From Clostridia bacterium (GTDB lineage Bacteria; Bacillota_E; SLMV01; PUMD01): a stretch of 15,323 bases of DNA. Location of the stretch: assembly GCA_007128555.1 (NCBI GenBank), contig SKXF01000235.1, positions 1 to 15,323 of the forward strand. Direction: 5' to 3'. The translations under genes and the position numbers were made by a program. The notes beneath the pieces are model-generated. The model ran no database searches. It was not told the origin of the DNA and saw nothing but the letters and a program-made list of their open reading frames with translations. This document shows, piece after piece, positions 6,281 to 14,112 of this stretch (the stretch's first letter is position 1; every line of letters begins with the position of its first letter).

Positions 6281-8878
6281 TCAGCCCTCCACCCACACGC
6301 GATCAACATAACCCGTATCGGGCGCGGTGGAGAAGTCGACCTGCCCCCCAAAACCATCCTCCACGAAGGTGCGGAAGGGCAAGTACGTGCGACCATCGGT
6401 GATCGTCGGCGTCACGTCCATCTCCACGGTCCTGGCGATACCGGTGATCTTGTCCACGACAATCATCGTGAACTCGCCCACGGTCAGAATGATCAGGCGG
6501 TCGTCGGTCTCCAGGAACACCCGCTCCGTCTGTCCCGTTTGCAGGTTGGCCGTCCAGTCCGACGCTGCATTGAAGGCCTCACCCATGAACCGCACGGGCA
6601 CAAAGGTGCGCCCGCTTTCAATGAACGGTGCCGCGTCCATGGTCCCCAGCTGACCCCGGAGCTCGTACTGGGTTGAGTTGACCCACATGATCAACGCCGT
6701 ACTGCCCACGTAACCTTTGTCGTCATCCGTCAATCCCCTGATGGACTCAACATAGTCAATGTAGATGGAACCGGTTTCGGGACGGCCCTCGGCCTGATGT
6801 CCCGGCTCCCGGACAATGTAGATGCTGCTGAGAATGAGGGGCTGGGGCCAGCTGGGATGAATCTCACCCTGTACCCGGCTCCAACCTTCCCAATCGATTG
6901 CGGTGGCGAGATCCACGTACCGTCGCGACCCGCCAGCGTCGAGGAGCTCTGCCCGCAGCCAATACCCACTACCGTCTCCGTACACGTGGGCCGAAATGCC
7001 CAGGTTTCCAGATCCCATCGAGATCTGTCCCGTGCCGAGCTGTCCGTAGGCGATCATCAGCTCGTCTACATCACCGCTGAAGTCGTAGTCGAGACGCCCG
7101 GAGCCGTCGCCGCTGTAGATATAGGCCGGGTCTCTCTGGATTTCAAAGCCACCGGGAAGGTTTGCCGGGTGGCTGCGAAAGCTCGTCGTCTGGCCCTCGC
7201 GGAAGGTAAAGAAGGGATGTCGCCTGCCCCCGATGAATACGGGGACCTCCTGGACCTTGCCGTCAATCTCCGCCCGCAGCATTCCAAACCCCTCGTCCGT
7301 CGCGTAATAGGTGTTGTCTTGCACACGGCCCAGATCCGTCTCCCACTGGATCGTGTCCGGACCCGTCACAAGGGTAAGCCCGCTCACGGTCCTGACCTCG
7401 GCCCGCAGACGCAAGGACTGCCCCGGTAGCAGGCTGATCGTCTCGGGGATAACCGAGAAATCGACGATATCCTCGCCGCCGAAGACTCGAATCCTCTTCC
7501 GTTCCGTGACGCCCTGGTAACTGACCAGCAGGTTGAACTCCCCCGGGGCCTTCACCCGCAATGTGCCGTCCACCACCTCGGCCAGGCCCGGGTCCGATAC
7601 CTGCCAGGTCGGATCCGCGGGCCGGATGGCCACGGGATGAAAGTGCCTGTCATGACCTGTTACCCGGTAGGTTGCTTCGGTTCCCACCAGCAGGGCCTCG
7701 GGGCCCTGCAAATACAACGTGGAGACTGCCCCCCTGGGAGCGATGTTGAACACGCCGATGGCATTGGGCAGGGAGCGCTCAGTCCCGTGGCGCGGCTGGC
7801 TGATCAGCTCCATCACGAATTCTCCAGGCCTGCGTGCGACCATGGTGGTTGACCCCCCGCCGTCCAGGTTCAATGCCTGGTCGGCTCCCAAGCGGCTCAT
7901 GAACACGGACAGTTCCTCCATCGTTACGCCCGAGCCGATGGGTGTTGCATCAATGGTCACGAAAAAGATGGTCTCCCCTGCTGCTCCGACAGCCGTGCGC
8001 GACGCCCTGGTGCTTCCCGGAGACGGGAGTCGACCCGGGTCCACGGGCTGCCCATCCTTCACAAGGAGGGCCTGTCCACCCACGGCGGTGTCCAGCTGCA
8101 AGTCCGGTTCAATGCCCAGGATGAACTCCAGGCTGGTCCCAAGTCTCGCATTGCGAAGCAAAAAATCGATCTCCATGGTGCCGTCGGCCACGACGACATA
8201 CCCATCTGAGGGAATGGTTGCCGATCGTTCCGTTCTCAAGATCTGGGTGATGATCCCGTCTCGGACGGTGACCTGCAGAACGGGATCGTCGAAGAACACC
8301 GAGGAAACCTGGGTACCCCAGCTGCGGTCATACAGGTAGATGCCCCCCGGCGAAAAGGTCTGGTTGAAGCCGTGGAGCTTGTGGCGCTGACCGCCGGAAG
8401 CGATCAGCTCGCCCCGGAATCGCCAGTTCAAAATGTGAGCGACCCGGTCCAGGTCCAGTCCAAACCCCAACCACGAATGGTCGGCCGGGCTGGAGAGCAT
8501 CTCTCCACCTTCCACGTGCAGGCCGAAGGGAGCGGCCGGGCTGGTCAGGTGAAAGAAGTCGGCATTGACCGCGGCCACAGCATCCTGTTCCGCTGCCATG
8601 TTGCGGACCGTCTGCCTGTTGTTGAAGCCTGCACTCGGATGAATCGCCCGGATCTCCAGGTGGGGATTGGCCAGGTCGACACTGAGTTTCTTGGCCGGCA
8701 GGGTGGTCCCATTCACATACAGCTCATAATGTTGTATGTAGATCCCCTCACCAAGCTGTTCCTGCTGAACCATCCTGTAATCCACGGCACCGACGATCCC
8801 AGCGCAGACAAAGGCAAGGCCGGTCAGAATCACCAAACTGAGGGCAAAGACAGACAAAAAGCGACCAATACGAAACAT
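6281..8878 (-). CDS. Secreted phosphodiester glycosidase (NAGPA) domain protein with stalk domain
   Basis: This 865-residue exported protein has a basic start and hydrophobic signal segment at residues 8-30. Residues about 65-380 form a NAGPA (DUF2233) domain, with VNADFF at 104-109, SRTAVG at 293-298 and NLDGGGSTT at 337-345, the signature of this family. Members remove or hydrolyse sugars linked through phosphodiesters; the substrate here cannot be read. Residues about 385-550 look like two Ig/Big-like beta domains (VKAPGEFNLLVSYQG is typical). About 556-715 suggests a beta-sandwich, possibly carbohydrate-binding. Residues about 727-862 are a copper amine oxidase N-terminal-like (stalk) domain, with GRTFVPVRFMGEAF and its repeat GRTYLPFRTFVE, usually surface-associated. 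ATG at 8878 has GGGGAGGGG 6 bases upstream. It stands alone, with roughly 450 bases before it. A cell-envelope or exopolysaccharide role is inference. Confidence 0.88.
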   Translation of the reverse strand: MFRIGRFLSVFALSLVILTGLAFVCAGIVGAVDYRMVQQEQLGEGIYIQHYELYVNGTTLPAKKLSVDLANPHLEIRAIHPSAGFNNRQTVRNMAAEQDAVAAVNADFFHLTSPAAPFGLHVEGGEMLSSPADHSWLGFGLDLDRVAHILNWRFRGELIASGGQRHKLHGFNQTFSPGGIYLYDRSWGTQVSSVFFDDPVLQVTVRDGIITQILRTERSATIPSDGYVVVADGTMEIDFLLRNARLGTSLEFILGIEPDLQLDTAVGGQALLVKDGQPVDPGRLPSPGSTRASRTAVGAAGETIFFVTIDATPIGSGVTMEELSVFMSRLGADQALNLDGGGSTTMVARRPGEFVMELISQPRHGTERSLPNAIGVFNIAPRGAVSTLYLQGPEALLVGTEATYRVTGHDRHFHPVAIRPADPTWQVSDPGLAEVVDGTLRVKAPGEFNLLVSYQGVTERKRIRVFGGEDIVDFSVIPETISLLPGQSLRLRAEVRTVSGLTLVTGPDTIQWETDLGRVQDNTYYATDEGFGMLRAEIDGKVQEVPVFIGGRRHPFFTFREGQTTSFRSHPANLPGGFEIQRDPAYIYSGDGSGRLDYDFSGDVDELMIAYGQLGTGQISMGSGNLGISAHVYGDGSGYWLRAELLDAGGSRRYVDLATAIDWEGWSRVQGEIHPSWPQPLILSSIYIVREPGHQAEGRPETGSIYIDYVESIRGLTDDDKGYVGSTALIMWVNSTQYELRGQLGTMDAAPFIESGRTFVPVRFMGEAFNAASDWTANLQTGQTERVFLETDDRLIILTVGEFTMIVVDKITGIARTVEMDVTPTITDGRTYLPFRTFVEDGFGGQVDFSTAPDTGYVDRVWVEG

Positions 8879-9333
8879 TTAGAACCCCTCCCCCACTCAT
8901 ACCCTTCCTGGATCAAAATCTGAGCAAGATCCAGGCGACGTCACAACCCTATCATCTGGAAGCTCGGTAAATTTCCTGGTCCTTCCGGGGTGGCCACCTT
9001 TCCTGGATCTGGCGATCTGGGTGTGTCAATCGTGTTGTTTGCTAGTTACTACTATACACCCACCCTGGGAGAGATCCTACGCAGACAACATGACATTCGT
9101 GTGACTTAAGACCCACCTCGTTTGACCTGGGACACTCCAGCACAAGTCCCACATTCAGACGATCGTAGGATACCTCCCCGGACGAGATGATGTTTCAGAA
9201 TCCATGATATGGAAGGTCGTGCAAGACAGGAGCAATCTGAAGAAGCATGGCGAGCATCCAATCAGAAACACGGGGCTCATGGTCCGGTATGCTCGGCACG
9301 CGATTCCGCAGGTGGCGAATTGAGGCTATGTAA
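8879..9333. other. Intergenic region upstream of the glycosidase gene
   Basis: About 455 bases without a convincing gene; short open frames here have no recognisable protein pattern. It should hold the promoter of the gene at 6281-8878 and the 3' end of the QueG-like transcript. On the minus strand TTGACA occurs near 9030, but no good -10 stands 17 bases on. TATAGT occurs near 9050 without a matching -35. I therefore do not call a promoter. The only clear structure is the CCTGGATC repeat set. Confidence 0.5.
8907..8935. repeat. Inverted repeat CCTGGATC-N13-GATCCAGG, possible operator or leader hairpin
   Basis: CCTGGATC at 8907-8914 is mirrored perfectly by GATCCAGG at 8928-8935. A third copy of CCTGGATC lies at 9002-9009. 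The inverted pair sits 29-57 bases before the ATG of the glycosidase/stalk gene, just beyond its Shine-Dalgarno site. It could be a binding site for a dimeric regulator or a stem in the 5' leader; the sequence cannot decide between these. Confidence 0.45.
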
Positions 9334-10044
9334 CTACCCGTCTCCGTTGAGGGGGCAGACCTTCTGGCACAGGTTGCATTCCACCTCCAGGTACTCACCA
9401 CGCTGCTGGATGTGACGGGCCCCTAAGATATTTTGCTCGTCGTCAGACAGCCAACCTTCGGCTGCAGGGATGACGCAGCGGGAGAAGTCCACACGGTAGT
9501 CGGCTATGGCCCCTGACGGGCAGATCGCTTCACACAGGCGGCAATCGGCACATCGTTCGACGGCCGTAAAGGGATCGTTGGGTTCGCCTGGGGGCAGATC
9601 CATGTCCGTCAACAGAACCCCAAAGCGAAGGTTGGACCCGTATTCTGGATGAGCGACGAGGGTGTTACGACCCACGGATCCCAGTCCCGCCAGCACGGCG
9701 GCGCGCTTGATGGAGAGTTCCTCGGCCAGGTGTGCCTCCCAGCCTTCGTCCTGCAGCCATTGTCGAACGCGGTACAGGCGGTGTCCGATGATCTCCATGT
9801 AGAAGAGGGCCCTGGAGTTCTCGAATCTCACCAGGGCATCATGAACCTCACCATGGCAACGCAAACCGACCACGACCACCGATCGGCAGCCGGACCAGAT
9901 CTCCCTTGGATGAGGAGCCTCCTCGTCACCGTCGGGGCTCCTGCTCACCCTGGGGTGGCCCTCGAATTCTGCGGGATCTGCCACTCCCATGAGACAGAAC
10001 CCCATCCTCTTCACCTGTTCCAGCAGCTGTTCCCTGATGCCCAT
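9334..10044 (-). CDS. QueG-like protein with two [4Fe-4S] cluster motifs
   Basis: This 236-residue protein of the epoxyqueuosine reductase-like (COG1600) group is probably a cytoplasmic redox protein. Conserved parts include RSVVVVGLRCH (about residues 53-63), EELSIKRAAVLAGLGSVGRN with its GLG-GRN cobalamin-domain-like motif, and GSNLRFGVLLTD. A first cluster motif CADCRLCEAICP (C-x2-C-x2-C-x3-CP) follows. A second set comprises SRCVIP plus CNLCQKVCP at the extreme C-terminus, so two [4Fe-4S] clusters are expected. True QueG is about 350-390 residues and has a C-terminal HEAT-like tRNA-binding region that is absent here; this is one of the shorter homologues of unclear substrate, so I give no gene symbol. 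ATG at 10044 has GGGAGG very close upstream; an in-frame GTG at 10092 would add 16 low-complexity residues. It stands alone between longer gaps. Confidence 0.83.
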   Translation of the reverse strand: MGIREQLLEQVKRMGFCLMGVADPAEFEGHPRVSRSPDGDEEAPHPREIWSGCRSVVVVGLRCHGEVHDALVRFENSRALFYMEIIGHRLYRVRQWLQDEGWEAHLAEELSIKRAAVLAGLGSVGRNTLVAHPEYGSNLRFGVLLTDMDLPPGEPNDPFTAVERCADCRLCEAICPSGAIADYRVDFSRCVIPAAEGWLSDDEQNILGARHIQQRGEYLEVECNLCQKVCPLNGDG

Positions 10045-10437
10045 CGCCTCCCTATCGGGGTGCCCGCCGGTTGGTCCCCCGGGCCCTGCCACCGCAGATC
10101 AGCGGGAAGATACCCTGTTCACCTGCGTACCTGTTCGGGGTACGCGGGCGAGATCCTGCAGGCTCGGCCCTGGGGAGGCCTGACGTGGGCATACGGTCAA
10201 CCGCAAACCAGGGCCGATATGTCTGGCCGGAAACTGAGACTCCAACTCTGGATGGACACCCACCGGGACTCCATTTAACCGGGCAGAAGAAGGTTCACCG
10301 ACCTGGCAAGACAGAGATGGCTTGGCTGGATTCGCATACCAGGAGGCCCCATCTGGCGGAAATTGACCATCAGGGGCCTGCATGCATCAGTAAGTGATCC
10401 ATCCTGGCACAGAAGAACCGAACCCCGGGTTCGAAAT
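10045..10437. other. Intergenic region between the dppC-type and QueG-like genes
   Basis: About 390 bases without a supportable gene. The minus-strand frame at 10099-10383 has no start signal or family pattern and is rich in P, R and G. The region holds a strong stem-loop (10122-10148), a direct repeat of CCTGTTC (10114-10120 and 10130-10136) and a palindrome next to the dppC stop. No promoter is clear enough to call. Confidence 0.5.
10122..10148. repeat. 10-bp stem-loop upstream of the QueG-like gene
   Basis: CCTGCGTACC (10122-10131) pairs with GGTACGCGGG (10139-10148), with one T-G wobble and a 7-base loop. On the minus strand it lies about 78 bases before the ATG at 10044 and about 290 bases after the dppC-type stop. 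It could be a leader structure or a late terminator; no U-tract follows on either strand. Confidence 0.4.
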
Positions 10438-10445
10438 CTACCCGG
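10425..10445 (-). terminator. Hairpin spanning the dppC-type stop codon, weak terminator candidate
   Basis: On the minus strand CCGGGT (10445-10440) pairs with ACCCGG (10430-10425) around nine bases that include most of the TAG stop region. Downstream bases (GGTTCGGTTCTTCTG) have some Ts but no run. A partly overlapping palindrome CGAACCC-C-GGGTTCG is at 10419-10433, so two alternative folds compete. Confidence 0.3.
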
Positions 10446-11310
10446 AGGTATGCTGCCTGGGATCGAGGGCATCCCGCAGGCCGTCGCCCAGGAGGTTCAG
10501 GGCCATGATGGTGACAAAAATCATCGCGCCGGGGAAGGTGGCCACCCACCACGCCCGGTGCAGGACCCTTCCGCCCAGCGTCAGGATGTTGCCCCAGCTC
10601 GGCTGGGGAGGCTGCGTTCCCAACCCGAGATAACTGAGTCCGGCTTCAATGAGAATGGCAGCGGCGACAAAGAGCGTGGTCTGGACAATGACCGGCGCGA
10701 TGATGTTTGGAAGCAGGTGCCGCCACATGATCTTCATGTCACTGACCCCAAGGGCCCTGGCAGCCTCCGCAAATTCCAACTGCCTGACCCGCAAGAACTC
10801 TCCTCGGATCAACCGTGCTGGAGATGTCCAGTGAACGAGACCGATCACCACCATCGTCATCACCATACTGGAGCCAAACATGGCGACAATGGCCAAGATC
10901 AGGAAGAAGGACGGAATACACATGACCACATCGACCACTCGCTGCAATACGAGGTCCACGCGACCGCCAAAATATCCCGAGGTACACCCCACAATCAGCC
11001 CCAGGGTAAGCGAGATGGCAGCGGCAATGGGCCCCACAATCAACGAAACCCGGGCCCCATACACCACACGGCTAAACAAGTCGCGACCCAGGGTATCTGT
11101 GCCGAAAAAATGCTCCTTGCTGGGAGGCAGAAGACGGGATCCAAGATCCTGATCGAGGGGATCATGGGTAGCGACCCAGGGAGCAAAGATGGCCACTAAA
11201 CTCACCATCAAAAGCAGGACAGCTCCCATCACCGCCAGCCTATGGGTAACAAACCGTTGCATGAAACTCTTCCTCTTTATTGGCGCTTCCCAGACTTGAT
11301 CTTCCAACAA
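10438..11310 (-). CDS. dppC: Peptide ABC transporter permease, DppC/OppC type
   Basis: This 290-residue inner permease subunit belongs to a dipeptide/oligopeptide (or nickel-type) importer. Features are an N-terminal cytoplasmic segment and first helix (LAVMGAVLLLMVSLVAIFAPW), the periplasmic/extracellular loop ending in FGTDTLGRDLFSRVVYGARVSL (the DppC/OppC signature), further membrane segments, and the EAA coupling motif EAARALGVSDMKIMWRHLLPN that docks on the ATPase. The C-terminus NLLGDGLRDALDPR is typical of the family. The start is TTG at 11310, with GAGGGGAG 7 bases upstream; that Shine-Dalgarno site overlaps the stop of the preceding permease gene 12 bases away, implying coupled translation. 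It pairs with the DppB-type permease to form the membrane heterodimer. No ATPase gene follows. The symbol names the family; substrate is not proven. Confidence 0.88.
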   Translation of the reverse strand: MLEDQVWEAPIKRKSFMQRFVTHRLAVMGAVLLLMVSLVAIFAPWVATHDPLDQDLGSRLLPPSKEHFFGTDTLGRDLFSRVVYGARVSLIVGPIAAAISLTLGLIVGCTSGYFGGRVDLVLQRVVDVVMCIPSFFLILAIVAMFGSSMVMTMVVIGLVHWTSPARLIRGEFLRVRQLEFAEAARALGVSDMKIMWRHLLPNIIAPVIVQTTLFVAAAILIEAGLSYLGLGTQPPQPSWGNILTLGGRVLHRAWWVATFPGAMIFVTIMALNLLGDGLRDALDPRQHTSG

Positions 11311-11322
11311 GAAACACTCCCC

Positions 11323-12285
11323 TCAGTCATAACGGATCCGCGGGTCAACGACAGCGTAGGCCAGATCCGTAAGCAGATTGGCCATGAGAACGACCACGGA
11401 AATCATCATGTTGACCCCCATGATCACCGGATAGTCCCTCTGAAACACCGAATGAACGGCCAGGCGACCGACTCCGGAGTAAGCGAACACGGACTCTACC
11501 AGGACGGAACCACTGACCAGGAAACGCAAAGAGAGTCCGATTATTGTAACAATGGGCATCAGGGCATTTCGCAGAGCGTGTTTATAGATAACCACTCGCT
11601 CGTGCAGGCCCTTGGCCCGCGCCGTGCGTATGTAATCCATGCGCATGACCTCAAGCATGCTGGACCGGCTATACCGGACCAGGGCAGCCATCCTCGCCGT
11701 TCCCAGCACGACGGCGGGGAGCACCAGGTGGTGTAGGCGGTCCAGGTAGAACTGCAGCGTCCCGGACTGCATTCCAATGGTGCCGGTGCCCGATATCGGG
11801 AACCAGCCCAGGCGAAAGCCAAAGAACATCATGAACATCAGCCCCAGCCAGAAATTGGGCATACTGATGCCCATGAAACTGACCAGGGTCACGCCATGAT
11901 CGAAGGCCGAGTATTGTCGCACGGCCGAGATCACCCCGACGACAATCGATATAGCAACGCTGAAAATCAGCGCCGCCAATCCGAGCACGACGGTGCGGGG
12001 AAGGGTTTCCATTACGAGGGGTAGGACGGGATGGCCGGTCTTGAAGGACCTTCCAAAATCGCCACGGGCGATGTTGGACAGCCAGATCAGATACCTGACG
12101 TGAATCGGGCGATGCAATCCCAACCCGATTCGTATCCTCTCCGCCATCTCCGGCGGCATGTCTTCACCGATCAGGATGGTCTCGGGGCCTCCCGGTGCGA
12201 TATGCATGAGCAGAAATAGAAGCAATGATACGCCCAGAAGTGTTACAAGAACAAGTGCCAGGCGTCTGACGGTATAGGTGAACAA
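11323..12285 (-). CDS. dppB: Peptide ABC transporter permease, DppB/OppB type
   Basis: This 320-residue permease subunit begins with MFTYTVRRLALVLVTLLGVSLLLFLLMH, the usual DppB/OppB first helix, followed by APGGP, an extracytoplasmic region with LGLHRPIHVRYLIWL and GDFGRSF, and the core membrane helices. The EAA-type motif is ARAKGLHERVVIYKHALRNALMPI, and the C-terminal YAVVDPRIRYD is classical for the family. The start is TTG at 12285, with GAGAGGGG 8 bases upstream. It lies 60 bases after the binding-protein stop, with a stem-loop between them, and 12 bases before the DppC-type gene. It works with that protein as the transmembrane channel of a peptide-type importer. Family membership is secure; the substrate (peptide, nickel or sugar acid) is not visible. 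Confidence 0.88.
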   Translation of the reverse strand: MFTYTVRRLALVLVTLLGVSLLLFLLMHIAPGGPETILIGEDMPPEMAERIRIGLGLHRPIHVRYLIWLSNIARGDFGRSFKTGHPVLPLVMETLPRTVVLGLAALIFSVAISIVVGVISAVRQYSAFDHGVTLVSFMGISMPNFWLGLMFMMFFGFRLGWFPISGTGTIGMQSGTLQFYLDRLHHLVLPAVVLGTARMAALVRYSRSSMLEVMRMDYIRTARAKGLHERVVIYKHALRNALMPIVTIIGLSLRFLVSGSVLVESVFAYSGVGRLAVHSVFQRDYPVIMGVNMMISVVVLMANLLTDLAYAVVDPRIRYD

Positions 12286-12306
12286 GCTGAGCGCCCCTCT
12301 CTATCA

Positions 12307-12338
12307 GAGGAGGGAAGGAACAAGCCCCTCCCCTCCTC
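12307..12338 (-). promoter_or_regulatory. Stem-loop between the binding protein and permease genes
   Basis: GAGGAGGG (12307-12314) pairs with CCCTCCTC (12331-12338); after one mismatch three more pairs extend the stem, with a loop of about eight bases. It begins 8 bases past the binding-protein stop and ends 22 bases before the permease start. No U-tract follows, so partial termination or mRNA 3'-end protection is more likely than full stop, a common arrangement that raises binding-protein output relative to the permeases. Confidence 0.5.
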
Positions 12339-12345
12339 AATCGTG

Positions 12346-14112
12346 TCAGTTGGCCCAGTAAACATCCTTGATCGAAAAGAAAATCCCGTAGTGCTTGGAC
12401 GGATGCGGAACAAATCCCTCGAGATCTTCGTGCACACCGTAGTAGCTGTAGCCGTAGGTGAAGTAGATCACGGGGATCTCCACGGCAAGGATTTCCTGGA
12501 TCTCGAAGTAGTACTCGGCACGCTCATCGAGATCGTGGGCGACTCGCGCGAGGTCGAAGAGCTCATCGACGCGATCGTTACGGTATTTCATTACGTTCCG
12601 GCCGCCGATGGCGCTCGAATGGTGAACCGTGTAGATGTAAGCATCGGGATCGGGCAGACCCGACCAGCCGTAGTACATCATGTCGAAGTTGGAGGAGAAG
12701 ATCGCATCCAGCCAGGCAGCGGACTCCAGAGGTTCAATGGTCATGTCGACGTTGATATCGCGCATGTGCCGCTGGAACACCTCGACCCGCTCGATCGCGG
12801 CGTGCCCCGTCGAGGTCCGATGGTTGAAGTCCATGGACTGGCCGTTCCTATACCAACCGTCGGATTCTTCGTCAAAACCCGCCTCCCGCAGGATCTCCAT
12901 GGCCCGATCGGGATCGTACTCGTAGACGTGCACGTCGGGATTGTGGGCCCAAGCGAAGCTCGGGTTGAAGGGGCCGTGGGCAATTTCCCGCCAGCCATAG
13001 TAAAGCTCGCGAACCATCGTCTCCTTATCAAGGGCGTGAGCAATAGCCTGCCGCACCCTCAGATCATCAAAGAAATGGCGTTCCAGGTTGAAGTCGAACT
13101 TATCCCAGCTCACAGCCGGGCCGTCAAGAACCTTGACCCCAGGGGAGTCCTGGAGCATGTCCAGATCCTCGCTGGGCGGGATGATGTAGTGCACCCTTCC
13201 GGCCAGCAGCTCGTGAATCCGGGTGGTCTCATCTGGGATAACCCGGAAGATGATGCGGTCGAGGTAGGGCCGTCCCAGGAAGTAGTCTTCGTTCGCCTCC
13301 AGGATCCAATAATCGCCCCGCACCCACTCCACAAACTTGAATGGGCCGGTCGTGATGGGTTTATAGATGTAGTCGGTCTCCATGATATCCTCGGCACCTT
13401 CTAGAATATGCCGCGGAACCACTCCTACCTCCGTGGCGATGGTGATAAAGGAGGCCTGGGGCTCACTCAAATGGAAACTGATGGTGTAGTCGTCGACGAC
13501 CTCTATAGCGTCCAGCTCCAGCCATTCCTCGTAAGCCGCCATCGCTCGCTCACGATGCTCCGCCTCGGAAATGGACTCCTTTCCGAGCTGACTATCCAGT
13601 TCCCTGACCACGGCGCCCAGATCACTGTATCCCACCACCGTATCCAGGTAGGGGCGCTTGGCTGAGAAGGTCAGGGGGTTCGCGATGAGCTGGTACGTGA
13701 AGTAGACATCATAGGCATCGAATGGTTCTCCGTCGTGCCACGTGACATCGTCGCGAAGGTAGAACGTGTAGGACAGGCCATCCTCACTGATGTCCCAGCT
13801 GTGGGCCAAGAGAGGTTGGGGCACAAGGTCCTTGTCAAGGCGCACAATACTGTCGAAAATGCAGTTCTTGGTGTTGTACACATTGCCGTCACCGGTGAAC
13901 GGGGGCATGTAGTAGGTGCCATCGGCACCCTGTGCCACGACCAGTTCTCCGCCATACCTGTCATCGACCTCTTCAGCGTCCTCTTCTTGCTCTTCGACTT
14001 CTTCTCCGTTGTCGGGCGGATCGGCAACTTCGGTGGGACCACAGGCCGATAACATGGACAGGCTGAGAAGTAACATCAGGGTCATCGTCAACACGAGCCA
14101 ACGACTGTGCAT
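12346..14112 (-). CDS. Extracellular peptide-binding lipoprotein, SBP family 5
   Basis: This 588-residue solute-binding lipoprotein belongs to a peptide-type ABC importer (DppA/OppA family). It has a signal peptide with a lipobox LSAC (cysteine near residue 24), then a very acidic, low-complexity linker (about residues 35-50, mostly E and D), then the family 5 fold: LLAHSWDISEDGLSYTF and LRDDVTWHDGEPFDAYDV are diagnostic. TTGPFKFVEW and VRQAIAHALDKETMV are also conserved. It ends near the family's usual C-terminus and is somewhat longer than DppA. Three ATGs are in frame (14121, 14118, 14112); GAGAAAGG ends just before the first, so only the third has normal spacing (9 bases) and is chosen. 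It lies first in the operon with two permeases and would deliver substrate to them. Confidence 0.9.
   Translation of the reverse strand: MHSRWLVLTMTLMLLLSLSMLSACGPTEVADPPDNGEEVEEQEEDAEEVDDRYGGELVVAQGADGTYYMPPFTGDGNVYNTKNCIFDSIVRLDKDLVPQPLLAHSWDISEDGLSYTFYLRDDVTWHDGEPFDAYDVYFTYQLIANPLTFSAKRPYLDTVVGYSDLGAVVRELDSQLGKESISEAEHRERAMAAYEEWLELDAIEVVDDYTISFHLSEPQASFITIATEVGVVPRHILEGAEDIMETDYIYKPITTGPFKFVEWVRGDYWILEANEDYFLGRPYLDRIIFRVIPDETTRIHELLAGRVHYIIPPSEDLDMLQDSPGVKVLDGPAVSWDKFDFNLERHFFDDLRVRQAIAHALDKETMVRELYYGWREIAHGPFNPSFAWAHNPDVHVYEYDPDRAMEILREAGFDEESDGWYRNGQSMDFNHRTSTGHAAIERVEVFQRHMRDINVDMTIEPLESAAWLDAIFSSNFDMMYYGWSGLPDPDAYIYTVHHSSAIGGRNVMKYRNDRVDELFDLARVAHDLDERAEYYFEIQEILAVEIPVIYFTYGYSYYGVHEDLEGFVPHPSKHYGIFFSIKDVYWAN

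Noticed and set aside
10099..10383. 94-codon minus-strand frame between the dppC-type and QueG-like genes.
   Set aside because: No ribosome site, biased P/R/G composition, no family resemblance.
10420..10450. GGGTTCGAAATC next to CCCGG looks like the T-arm of a tRNA.
   Set aside because: No acceptor stem, anticodon arm or D-arm can be built around it, and it overlaps the dppC-type stop codon; it is explained by a local palindrome.
12343..13404. 353-codon open frame on the plus strand.
   Set aside because: It lies entirely opposite the binding-protein gene, whose product is clearly recognisable; it is a shadow frame.
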